Positions 6,300-12,472 of a stretch of 12,472 bases of DNA are shown here, piece by piece. Source of the DNA: an uncultured Actinomycetes bacterium (lineage in GTDB: Bacteria; Actinomycetota; Acidimicrobiia; Acidimicrobiales; Microtrichaceae); NCBI GenBank assembly GCA_903953195.1, contig CAJBIS010000150.1, positions 1 to 12,472 on the forward strand, given 5' to 3'. A program made the translations under genes and the position numbers. Under the pieces are notes generated by a model. It had not been told where the DNA came from and did no database searches. It saw only the letters and a list, made by a program, of their open reading frames with translations. Position 1 is the stretch's first letter. Each line of letters opens with the position of its first letter.

Positions 6300-7118
6300 A
6301 TGAGCGATCCCCGACCCGACTACGCCGACCGGTTCCCGAACCTCACCTTCGACGAACCCGCCGACCACGTCCTGCGCATCACGCTCGACGCGCCGGGACT
6401 CAACGCCGTCGACGCCGCGGTCCACCGCGAACTCGCCGACGTCTGGCTCGCGGTCGACCGCGACCCGGCGGTGCACGTGGCCGTGCTGCGCGGCGCCGGC
6501 CGGGCGTTCTCGGCCGGTGGCAGCTTCGAACTGCTCGACGAGTTGATCGACGACTACGCCGGTCGAACCCGCGTCCTGCGCGAGGCCCGAGACCTGGTGT
6601 TCAACGTCGTCAACTGCTCGAAGCCCGTGGTCTCGGCCATCCACGGCCCGGCGGTCGGCGCCGGTCTGGTCGCCGCGCTGCTCGCCGACGTCTCGGTCGC
6701 CGGACGCTCCGCACGGATCATCGACGGCCACACCCGACTCGGCGTCGCCGCCGGCGACCACGCCGCCGTGTGCTGGCCGCTGCTGTGCGGGATGGCCAAA
6801 GCGAAGTACTACCTCCTCACGTGTGAACCGCTCACCGGCGAGGAGGCCGAACGCATCGGGCTCGTGTCGCTGTGCGTCGACGACGACGTCGTCCAGGACC
6901 GGGCGCTCGAGGTGGCGATCGGCCTCGCCGACGGCGCCCAGTCGGCGATCCGCTGGACCAAGCACGCGCTCAACAACTGGTACCGCGACCACAGCTCGAT
7001 CTTCGATGCCTCGTGGGGCCTCGAGTTCTTCGGGTTCGGTGGACCCGACGCGGCCGAAGGGCTCGCGTCACACCGCGAGAAACGGGCCCCGCGGTTCGAG
7101 GGCCCGACCTCGGAGTGA
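6300..7118 (+). CDS. Enoyl-CoA hydratase/isomerase (crotonase) family protein, noncanonical active site
   Basis: A 272-aa crotonase-fold protein of normal family length. It has the CoA-binding and oxyanion region RAFSAGGSFELL (68-79), IHGPAVGAGLVAALL (114-128) and the C-terminal LTGEEAERIGLVS (178-190). From memory of rat mitochondrial crotonase, the catalytic Glu144 and Glu164 positions fall on His144 and Tyr170 here, so simple enoyl-CoA hydration is doubtful; isomerase, hydrolase or another CoA chemistry is possible. The segment DGHTRLGVAAGDHAA looks like a recognisable subfamily signature. The start is the ATG at 6300, preceded only by weak ribosome-site matches; an out-of-frame ATG at 6292 makes a three-codon frame overlapping it as ATGA. 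Divergent from the copper monooxygenase operon (118-base gap) and convergent with the glucokinase gene. Confidence 0.85.
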   Translation: MSDPRPDYADRFPNLTFDEPADHVLRITLDAPGLNAVDAAVHRELADVWLAVDRDPAVHVAVLRGAGRAFSAGGSFELLDELIDDYAGRTRVLREARDLVFNVVNCSKPVVSAIHGPAVGAGLVAALLADVSVAGRSARIIDGHTRLGVAAGDHAAVCWPLLCGMAKAKYYLLTCEPLTGEEAERIGLVSLCVDDDVVQDRALEVAIGLADGAQSAIRWTKHALNNWYRDHSSIFDASWGLEFFGFGGPDAAEGLASHREKRAPRFEGPTSE

Positions 7119-7130
7119 CCGCAACGGCGC

Positions 7131-7230
7131 CGTCGCTTCGCTCAGTCCGCCGGGGCGAACAGTGCGGCGCCGACGGCCCTGTTGCGTCGCTTCGCTCAGT
7201 TCGCGGGTGCGAACAGTGCGGCGCCGACGA
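7131..7230. repeat. 54-bp-period duplication of the glucokinase 3' end
   Basis: About 45 bases starting at 7131 recur at 7185 with three substitutions. The second copy is the end of the glucokinase gene (VGAALFAPAN, stop) plus the 13 bases after it. The first copy, downstream in the direction of that gene, still reads VGAALFAPAD and stop in the same frame (54 bases = 18 codons). Two of the three differences are synonymous and one changes N to D. It fills most of the gap between the convergent crotonase and glucokinase genes. Confidence 0.85.
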
Positions 7231-7996
7231 TGCCCGCGTCGTTGTGCATCGCGGCGGGCACGATCGGTGTCCGGCACTCGATGTGTGGCAGGAACTTGTC
7301 GGACTTCTTCGAGACGCCGCCACCGACGATGATCAGGTCGGGTGAGAGCAGGGCCTCGAGCAGGTGCACGTACTTCTCGATCCGGTGCGCCCACGCCTTC
7401 CAGCTCAGGTCCTCCCGCTCGCGCACCAGTTCGGCGGCATAGTCCTCGGCGTCGCCGCCGTGCAGGTGCAGGTGGCCGAACTCGGTGTTCGGGACGAGCA
7501 CGCCGTCGACGAACAGGGCGCTGCCGATGCCGGTCCCGAGCGTGATCATCACCGTCACGCCGCGCTGGTCGCGACCGGCGCCGAACCGCATCTCGGCCAC
7601 GCCGGCGGCGTCGGCGTCGTTGACGACCCCGACCGACCGGCCGGTCACCCGTGACAGCAGTGCGTCCGCATCGAGGTCGATCCACCCGGCGTCGATGTTG
7701 GCGGCGGTCCGGGCGATGCCGTGCTGCACGACGGCCGGCAGGGTCACGCCGAGGGGACCGGACCCGCCGATCCGGCTGACGATTCCGGCCACGACGTCGG
7801 CGACGGCGTCGGGCGTCGCCGGATGGGGAGTGAGCTCGCGGATCCGCTCGCGGAGGAGCGTGCCCGTGCTCAGGTCGACGGGCGCCGCCTTGATGCCGGT
7901 GCCGCCGATGTCGACACCGATGACGGTGTGCTCGGGTAGCGGTGCGGTGTCGTCGGTCGCGACATCCGCGGCGTCGTGCTGGTCGGTCGGTGACAC
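7196..7996 (-). CDS. ppgK: Polyphosphate glucokinase (ROK family)
   Basis: A 266-aa cytoplasmic kinase that phosphorylates glucose to glucose 6-phosphate using polyphosphate (and often ATP), feeding glycolysis. Visible motifs are the phosphate loop GVDIGGTGIKAAPVD (27-41), the catalytic NDAD with Asp127, the second phosphate loop TLGTGIGSALF (152-162), and the EFGHLHLHGGDAED region (172-184) typical of polyphosphate glucokinases, in place of the zinc-binding cysteines of other ROK kinases. YVHLLEALLSPDLIIVGGGVSKK (from 209) closes the fold. The first about 22 residues are an acidic extension. The GTG start at 7996-7994 follows GGAGGGAG by 8 bases. Divergent from a sugar-porter gene, so the pair probably handles uptake and phosphorylation of glucose. 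The 3' end is tandemly duplicated. Confidence 0.93.
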   Translation of the reverse strand: MSPTDQHDAADVATDDTAPLPEHTVIGVDIGGTGIKAAPVDLSTGTLLRERIRELTPHPATPDAVADVVAGIVSRIGGSGPLGVTLPAVVQHGIARTAANIDAGWIDLDADALLSRVTGRSVGVVNDADAAGVAEMRFGAGRDQRGVTVMITLGTGIGSALFVDGVLVPNTEFGHLHLHGGDAEDYAAELVREREDLSWKAWAHRIEKYVHLLEALLSPDLIIVGGGVSKKSDKFLPHIECRTPIVPAAMHNDAGIVGAALFAPAN

Positions 7997-8097
7997 GTTC
8001 GGAGCTCCCTCCTCGTCGCGTCACACGTGGCACTGGTGCCCGGTCCGTGTGCGGTCCGACGAACCCGGGCGACACTATCCGACGACCGACACGCCCC

Positions 8098-8118
8098 TTC
8101 GGCGAGACTGACGCCGAA
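8098..8118. promoter_or_regulatory. Inverted repeat between glucokinase and sugar transporter, possible shared operator
   Basis: TTCGGCG (8098-8104) and CGCCGAA (8112-8118) are perfect inverted 7-mers with a 7-base spacer, 57 bases before the transporter ATG. A minus-strand TAGTGT (8077-8072), a possible -10 for the glucokinase gene, lies 20 bases away, so the repeat would overlap that gene's -35 region. The rest of the 179-base divergent gap shows nothing else clear. Confidence 0.35.
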
Positions 8119-8175
8119 CGGGCGGCGGCACCGACGGCGCCCGGTTCATGGGGTCGAACGGAACGGGGGTCGGCA

Positions 8176-9612
8176 ATGAGCGTGGACACGGTCGTCGTGG
8201 ACGATGTCGAGGAACGAGCGCCGCTGGGTCGATGGCTGTGGCTCGTCGGCGCGGTCATCCTGACCGCCGGGCTGCTGTTCGGCTACGACCAGGGCGTCAT
8301 CGCCGGCGCGCTGGTGGGCATCGAGAAGTCGTTCTCGGTCAGCACCTTCGCCATCGAGGTGATCACCAGCTGGGTCACGCTCGGCGCGCTGGTCGGCGCG
8401 CTGGTGGCCGGCATGCTCGCCGACCGGATCGGTCGACGAGCCGCCGTGCTGGTCGCTGCGGTCATGTTCACGATCGGCGCGCTGATCGAGGCCGGCGCGC
8501 CGGGCACCGGTGTCCTGGTGGTCGGTCGACTCGTCGTGGGCTTCGGCGTCGGCGTCGCGTCGGTGGCGGCGCCGCTGTATGCCGCCGAGATGGCTCCGAC
8601 CCGTGTCCGCGGACGGTTCGTGTCCTGGTACCAGTTCGGCATCACGTTCGGCATCTTCCTGGCCTACCTGGTGGACGAGCTGCTCTCGAGCGGCGACCGG
8701 TGGCGGTTGATGCTCGGAGTCTCCGCGGTCCCGGCGGTGCTCCTGGTGCTGTTGATCCTGCCGTCGTCGGACACGCCCCGCTGGTTCGTCACGAAGGGCC
8801 GCCGCGACGACGCGGAGCGGGCGATGCGTCGCATCCGACCGCACGACACCGAGGCCGCGATGGCCGAACTCGACGCCAGCCTGGGCGAGGAGGTCGAGCA
8901 GGCGGGCTGGTCCGAGGTGTTCAGCCGGCGGTGGCGCAAGCCGTTGATGATCGGCGTCGGACTCGCGGTGTTCCAGCAGATCACCGGGATCAACGCCATC
9001 ATCTACTACGCCAACAAGATCTTCGCCGCGGCGGGATTCGAGACGGCCGCGCAGCAGACCGCGGCGACGACCTGGGCGATCGGCGCCGTCAACGTGCTCG
9101 CCACCCTGATCGCCGTCGCGTTCGTCGATCGACTCGGCCGCAGGCCGCTCCTGCTCGCCGGACTCGTGGGCATGGGCGTCAGCCTCACCGCGGTCGGGGT
9201 CTCGTTCCTGTCGTTGAACGCGATTCCGAGCCAGCCGACCGACTCGCCCTCGGCGCCGTCGGCCGCGGGCACCGTCACGCTCGTGGCGCTCGTCGTCTAC
9301 ATCGCCTCGTTCGCGTTCTCGCTCGGGCCCGTGGTGTGGACGGTGATCAACGAGATCTTCCCCCGCAGCATCCGCGGTCGTGGTGTGTCGGTCGCGACGG
9401 CGGCGAACTGGGGGAGCGCCTGGTTGGTGAGTCAGTTCTTCCTCACGCTGACCGGAGCGATCGGCGAGGCGGGCACGTTCTGGCTCTTCGCCGCCATGAG
9501 CGCAGTGGCCTTCGTCTGGATCTGGCGGGTGCTGCCCGAGACCCGAGGTCGCTCGCTCGAGGACATCGAACGGATGTGGACCGCCGAGGCCGAGACCTCA
9601 GCGGCGACCTGA
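8176..9612 (+). CDS. Sugar-porter family MFS transporter
   Basis: A 478-aa, 12-helix inner-membrane sugar:H+ symporter or facilitator of the sugar porter family (XylE, GalP and GLUT relatives). The diagnostic motifs are in order: GYDQGVIAGAL (36-46), DRIGRR (83-88), PLYAAEMAPTRVRGR (133-147), the TPRWF segment before the central loop (200-204), QQITGINAIIYYAN (267-280) with sugar-contacting Gln and Asn, DRLGRR (318-323), and PETRGRSLEDIE (454-465). The sugar is not fixed by sequence, but the divergent glucokinase suggests glucose. The ATG at 8176 has GGGGG about 6 bases upstream; the frame is open back to 7942 but that part has no transporter features. It converges with the esterase gene. Confidence 0.93.
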   Translation: MSVDTVVVDDVEERAPLGRWLWLVGAVILTAGLLFGYDQGVIAGALVGIEKSFSVSTFAIEVITSWVTLGALVGALVAGMLADRIGRRAAVLVAAVMFTIGALIEAGAPGTGVLVVGRLVVGFGVGVASVAAPLYAAEMAPTRVRGRFVSWYQFGITFGIFLAYLVDELLSSGDRWRLMLGVSAVPAVLLVLLILPSSDTPRWFVTKGRRDDAERAMRRIRPHDTEAAMAELDASLGEEVEQAGWSEVFSRRWRKPLMIGVGLAVFQQITGINAIIYYANKIFAAAGFETAAQQTAATTWAIGAVNVLATLIAVAFVDRLGRRPLLLAGLVGMGVSLTAVGVSFLSLNAIPSQPTDSPSAPSAAGTVTLVALVVYIASFAFSLGPVVWTVINEIFPRSIRGRGVSVATAANWGSAWLVSQFFLTLTGAIGEAGTFWLFAAMSAVAFVWIWRVLPETRGRSLEDIERMWTAEAETSAAT

Positions 9613-9631
9613 TTCCGGCGGTCCGATCCCG

Positions 9632-9653
9632 TCGACCGGATCACACCGGTCGA
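9632..9653. terminator. Hairpin between convergent genes, possible terminator
   Basis: TCGACCGG (9632-9639) and CCGGTCGA (9646-9653) form a perfect 8-bp stem with a 6-base loop, 19 bases after the transporter stop and between two convergent genes. There is no T-run, so it is a GC-type candidate only. Confidence 0.5.
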
Positions 9654-9662
9654 GCGCAGGTG

Positions 9663-9737
9663 CGTCAGACGGCGGCCCGTCAGACGGCGGCTCGTCAGAC
9701 GGCTGCTCGTCAGACGGCTGCTCGTCAGACGGTGGTG
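9663..9737. repeat. 15-bp tandem repeat, five copies, at the esterase stop codon
   Basis: Five head-to-tail units start at 9663, 9678, 9693, 9708 and 9723. Read on the esterase strand the unit is GTCTGACGAGCAGCC with minor variation (units three and four are identical). The unit length is a multiple of three, so each copy puts a TGA in the esterase frame: five stops in a row. The esterase ends inside the unit at 9723. Confidence 0.92.
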
Positions 9738-10768
9738 CGGTCGAAGAAGTCGAGCACTGCGGTGGTTGCGCTGAAGTCGGTGTTCGTCGTGCCCACGAAC
9801 AGGTCGAGGATGCCCGGCGTGCCGGCCCACGTGTGGCCGTTGCCCTGCATCTGCCAGTACTCCACTCGGTGCGTCCCACAGCCCTGGTAGGTGTCGACCC
9901 GGACGGTGCGGTGGCGCTGGTCGATCGTCGGCACTGCGTCGCAGCCGGCACGCGCCGCGTTCGTCGCCACGACGTCTGCGACGTTCACCCCGTTGGGCGT
10001 GGCGAACGGGACCGTCGAGCCGGTCACCGGGGCGATCGGGTCGGCGGTGCCGTGCAGCACCATCACGTCGGTGCCGGGCGACGCGGGGCACCGGTCGGTC
10101 AGGTTGGTACCACCCGATCCGGCGACCGCGGCCATGCGCCACGGGACGGTGCAGCTGAGCGCCTGACTCATGGCGGCGCCGGCGGAGTAACCGGCGGCGA
10201 ACTCGCGGTTGCGGTCCACGCAGCCACGGTCCTCGACGTCGTCGAGCAGTCGGTTCACGAAGCCGATGTCGTCGACACCGGTCCGGGTGCCGCCGGGCAC
10301 GGCCCACCGCGGCCCCGGGTCACTGCCGAGCGGGGTGATCACGATGTAGCCGCGGGCCGTCCCGGCCTCGGCGAGCTTCGAGTACGAGTCCCACACCTCG
10401 GGCGTCAGCGTGAACGGGTGGAGGGACAGCAGCACGGGACGGGGACCGCTGCCCGTCGTGGGCACGTCGAGGAGCGCCCGGCGCGCGAGCCCCTTCCAGG
10501 CGAGGGTCACGGTGGTGCGCCCGGCGGTCAGGCCCGGACCCGAGGTGCACCCGGCGGACGGTGCCACCGCCACGCCGGCGACCTTGCCGCGTCCCGGGGG
10601 CTGGGGGAGGACCGTCGGTGACGGTTCGACGGGCACGGCGCACGCTGCGAGTGCCGCCACGGTCACGGCCGCTCCGAGGAACGCAGCGATCCGTCGTCGG
10701 GTGCGTCGAGTCGTCGAGCCGGTCCCGTCCGTGGGGAATCCGCCGTGATCCGTCGAAGCTGCCGCCAT
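9725..10768 (-). CDS. Secreted LpqC/PHB-depolymerase-like esterase lipoprotein
   Basis: A 347-aa alpha/beta hydrolase. The N-terminus has an arginine-rich stretch (RRTRRR, 21-26), a hydrophobic helix and a lipobox ALAAC with Cys43, so it is likely exported and lipid-anchored. The catalytic triad is visible: Ser195 in GYSAG (193-197), Asp243 in LHGTADPIAP, and His312 in GNGHTWAG. The order and the GHTW/GTADP contexts match the esterase/PHB depolymerase (CE1-like, LpqC) family, whose members cut polyhydroxybutyrate oligomers, feruloyl or acetyl esters; the substrate here is open. Several cysteines in the mature part (74, 183, 206, 227, 276, 297) could form disulfides. I chose the ATG at 10768; the frame is open to 10858 but the extra 30 residues have no signal-peptide character. 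The stop lies in a five-copy 15-bp repeat. Confidence 0.85.
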   Translation of the reverse strand: MAAASTDHGGFPTDGTGSTTRRTRRRIAAFLGAAVTVAALAACAVPVEPSPTVLPQPPGRGKVAGVAVAPSAGCTSGPGLTAGRTTVTLAWKGLARRALLDVPTTGSGPRPVLLSLHPFTLTPEVWDSYSKLAEAGTARGYIVITPLGSDPGPRWAVPGGTRTGVDDIGFVNRLLDDVEDRGCVDRNREFAAGYSAGAAMSQALSCTVPWRMAAVAGSGGTNLTDRCPASPGTDVMVLHGTADPIAPVTGSTVPFATPNGVNVADVVATNAARAGCDAVPTIDQRHRTVRVDTYQGCGTHRVEYWQMQGNGHTWAGTPGILDLFVGTTNTDFSATTAVLDFFDRTTV

Positions 10769-10898
10769 GTCATTCCGCCCTGATCGACCGGAGCCGCCAC
10801 CGACCCTCCCGGCGTGGCTCCGTGCTGAACACTGTGTACTCACCTCACGGTACGCCACCGCTGCGTCCGTGTCCCGTCCGGCGACCGGGCGGATCCAC

Positions 10899-10918
10899 CC
10901 AGCCCGGCAGCGGGCTGG
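10899..10918. promoter_or_regulatory. Inverted repeat/hairpin upstream of the DUF308 gene
   Basis: CCAGCCCG (10899-10906) and CGGGCTGG (10911-10918) are perfect inverted 8-mers with a 4-base loop, ending 44 bases before the ATG. It could be an operator, a leader hairpin or chance in GC-rich DNA. A TAnnnT match (TACCGT, 10920-10925) follows directly. The remainder of the 194-base divergent gap shows no other clear signal. Confidence 0.35.
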
Positions 10919-10949
10919 TTACCGTCGGGGAGGGCCACTGAACACGCAT

Positions 10950-10954
10950 GGAGG
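10950..10954 (+). promoter_or_regulatory. Ribosome binding site fixing the DUF308 protein start
   Basis: GGAGG ends 8 bases before the ATG at 10963. An in-frame ATG at 10948 overlaps this site and so is unlikely to be the start. Confidence 0.7.
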
Positions 10955-10962
10955 TGCTGGCC

Positions 10963-11553
10963 ATGTCTGACGTCGACACGATCTCCGAGGACGATCTCGT
11001 CAGCGGGCTCCGGGCCGCCACCGGTCTCTGGTGGATCTTCCTGGTCACCGGGGTGATCTGGCTGCTGATCTCGGTGCTGGTGCTGCGCTTCAACGAGACG
11101 TCCGTGGGCACCGTGGGGCTGATCCTCGGCATCGTGTTCGTCGGCGCGGCGATCAACGAGTTCGTGATCTTCGCCCTGCTGCGCAGCGGCTGGCGTTGGC
11201 TGAACCTGGCGTTGGCGCTCATGTTCACCGCCGGCGCGGTGTACTGCTTCGCCTCCCCCCAGGACGCCTTCTGGGATCTGGCCAGCGTCCTCGGACTCCT
11301 GCTCATCCTGATGGGCACGTTCCAGATCATCGGGGCCGTCGTCTCACGGGACACCAACGAGGTGTGGTGGCTCGGTCTGATCGTCGGCGTGATCGAGCTC
11401 ATGCTCGGGTTCTGGGCCTCGCAGCAGTTCTACCCGGCCCGTGCCGCGCTGATCCTGCTGTGGGTGGGGTTCTTCGCGCTCTTCCGGGGGATCACCGAGA
11501 TCGTGCTGGCGTTCCGGATCCGTTCGGCGGGCAAGGAACTCGCCGCGGCCTGA
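10963..11553 (+). CDS. DUF308/HdeD-like six-helix membrane protein
   Basis: A 196-aa integral membrane protein. Hydrophobic segments are at about 20-42, 48-74, 79-97, 104-127, 134-152 and 158-185, in the paired-helix pattern of DUF308 (HdeD-like) proteins. The short acidic N-terminus (SDVDTISEDD) and basic C-terminal tail (FRIRSAGKE) fit both ends in the cytoplasm. HdeD in E. coli belongs to an acid-resistance island, but the biochemical role of the family is unknown, and nothing here points to acid stress. It stands alone: divergent from the esterase and followed after 60 bases by the PAS-GGDEF gene on the same strand, with a possible weak terminator between. Confidence 0.8.
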   Translation: MSDVDTISEDDLVSGLRAATGLWWIFLVTGVIWLLISVLVLRFNETSVGTVGLILGIVFVGAAINEFVIFALLRSGWRWLNLALALMFTAGAVYCFASPQDAFWDLASVLGLLLILMGTFQIIGAVVSRDTNEVWWLGLIVGVIELMLGFWASQQFYPARAALILLWVGFFALFRGITEIVLAFRIRSAGKELAAA

Positions 11554-11579
11554 GGATTCTGAACCCAATTCAGGTTTCT

Positions 11580-11593
11580 GGCGCGCGTGCGCC
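11580..11593. terminator. Short GC hairpin after the DUF308 gene, weak terminator candidate
   Basis: GGCGC (11580-11584) and GCGCC (11589-11593) form a 5-bp stem with a GCGT loop, 27 bases after the stop. It is preceded by another small inverted repeat, CTGAA/TTCAG (11559-11573). Neither is followed by a T-run. Confidence 0.25.
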
Positions 11594-11616
11594 GGATCTT
11601 CTGGCACGCTGGAGTG

Positions 11617-12472
11617 GTGGAGCCACCACTGAGTGCGGGATCGTTCGAGGCCATCGTCGAGTTGATGGCCGACACGGTGCTCATCGTCGATGAGCTGGGC
11701 TGTCTCCGCTACGTCAATCGCGCTGCCGAGGTGGCGCTCGGCTGGAGCCGTGTCGAATGGATCGGTCGCAGCGCGTTCGACCTGATCCACCCGGACGACA
11801 TCGGATCGGTCGCCGAGTCGCTGGCCACCGCCTCGACGTCGGGCCCCGGCGCGAAGGTGCCGATCGAGCTCCGGATCCTGCACCAGGACGGTTCGTACCG
11901 GCCGTTCGAGCTGTTGACCGCGAACCTGCTCGACGAGTCGAGCGTCGGTGCGCTCGTGGTCGTTGGTCGTGACCTGAGCGCGCGCGCCGAGGGCCTCGAG
12001 ATCGCGCAGCTCGAACGTCGCCGATTCGAACAGGCCTTCGACCGATCGCCGTTCGGTATGGCGCTGCTCGACGTCGCCGGTGGTCTGGTGCGCGTCAACT
12101 CGGCGTTGGCCCACCTGAGCGGCCGTCCGCTCGAGGCGCTGGCCGGCGGGTCGGTCGGCGACCTCGTCGTCGACGACGACCGTGAGCGGGTCGAGGACTT
12201 CGTGGTGCTGGCGGTCGACGGCATCGATCAGGATCCCATCGAGGTGCGGCTGCTCGACGACCGCGACGAGACGCGGTGGGCCCGCATGTCGGTGTCGTCG
12301 ATCCGCGATGACCACGGCCACTTCGAACACGCGGTCCTCCAGACCGAGGACGTCACCGAGGAGCACGTGCTGCGCGAGCAGTTGCTCTACTCGGCCACCC
12401 ACGACGACCTCACCGGACTCCTGAACCGACCGGGCTTCCAGAGCGTGTACCAGCACGTCGCGGCGCGCGAAC
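11617..12472 (+). CDS. PAS-PAS-GGDEF signalling protein (partial, C-terminus off window)
   Basis: The visible 285 codons are open to the right edge. Residues about 8-125 are a PAS domain (DTVLIVDELGCLRYVNRAAE, GWSRVEWIGRSAFDLIHPDD, then LRILHQDGSYRPFE). A second PAS domain spans about 138-248 (RSPFGMALLDVAGGLVRVNSALAHLSGRPLE, then TRWARMSVSSIRDD). Residues from about 258 (SATHDDLTGLLNRPGF) are the characteristic start of a GGDEF diguanylate cyclase domain. The GG(D/E)EF active site, and any following EAL domain, lie beyond the window, so activity cannot be judged. The protein would sense a signal through PAS and control cyclic di-GMP, in the cytoplasm since no membrane segment is visible. The start is uncertain: GTG at 11617 or the adjacent in-frame GTG at 11614; no properly spaced ribosome site exists, so the transcript may be leaderless. 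Confidence 0.85.
   Translation, partial: MEPPLSAGSFEAIVELMADTVLIVDELGCLRYVNRAAEVALGWSRVEWIGRSAFDLIHPDDIGSVAESLATASTSGPGAKVPIELRILHQDGSYRPFELLTANLLDESSVGALVVVGRDLSARAEGLEIAQLERRRFEQAFDRSPFGMALLDVAGGLVRVNSALAHLSGRPLEALAGGSVGDLVVDDDRERVEDFVVLAVDGIDQDPIEVRLLDDRDETRWARMSVSSIRDDHGHFEHAVLQTEDVTEEHVLREQLLYSATHDDLTGLLNRPGFQSVYQHVAARE

Noticed and set aside
9663..9737. Repeat array resembling a CRISPR
   Set aside because: The units are 15 bp, directly adjacent with no spacers, so it is a simple tandem repeat.
9598..9951. Minus-strand frame reading PSDEQ/PSDEP repeats through the 15-bp array
   Set aside because: It is out of frame with the esterase and overlaps its conserved His312 region; the repeat peptide is a by-product of the array.
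10948..10962. Upstream ATG for the DUF308 protein
   Set aside because: It overlaps the GGAGG that serves the ATG at 10963 and adds only five residues (MEVLA) with no ribosome site of its own.
11344..12456. A 370-codon open frame on the minus strand
   Set aside because: The plus-strand frame encodes clear PAS domains and a GGDEF start; the minus frame is low-complexity shadow sequence.

Overview
The window is high-GC DNA with densely packed, often overlapping genes and frequent GTG starts. Several gene families point to an actinobacterium: an LppM/DUF2510 lipoprotein, a mycoredoxin-like glutaredoxin, a polyphosphate glucokinase, an LpqC-like esterase and mycothiol-type arsenate reductases. 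An Acidimicrobiia (Ilumatobacter-like) genome is my best guess, by impression of gene content only. I saw no tRNA, rRNA, insertion sequence, CRISPR array or phage gene. No stretch over 300 bases lacks a gene.

Left (1-1717, minus strand): an arsenic-resistance operon. It runs from an ArsR-arsenate reductase fusion, through an aquaporin-family channel, to a second LMW-phosphatase-type arsenate reductase cut by the window edge. The three genes overlap by 8 and 4 bases. A 10-bp inverted repeat overlaps a -10-like box placed so that the fusion mRNA would be leaderless. Divergent from it lies an LppM-type lipoprotein with a cytoplasmic DUF2510 tail (1783-2967).

Middle (2985-6192, minus strand): a tightly coupled three-gene operon. 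It encodes a 693-aa membrane-anchored fusion of a YceI lipid-binding domain, a CxxCH cytochrome segment and a type II copper monooxygenase (PHM-like), then a short-chain dehydrogenase, then a mycoredoxin-like protein. The first junction has a 14-bp tandem duplication that makes two five-codon minigenes linked stop-to-start. This operon is the best candidate here for an undescribed system: oxidation of a hydrophobic substrate is plausible but unproven.

Right-centre (6300-9725): a crotonase-fold protein lacking both canonical catalytic glutamates, then a convergent polyphosphate glucokinase, which is divergent from a sugar-porter MFS transporter. The last two look like a glucose uptake and polyP-dependent phosphorylation module.

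Right (9725-12472): an LpqC/PHB-depolymerase-like secreted esterase, a six-TM DUF308/HdeD-like membrane protein, and the start of a PAS-PAS-GGDEF signalling protein that runs off the end.

A recurring oddity is tandem duplication at gene ends that re-duplicates the stop codon: 14 bp x2 at 4078-4105, 54-bp period at 7131-7230, and 15 bp x5 at 9663-9737.
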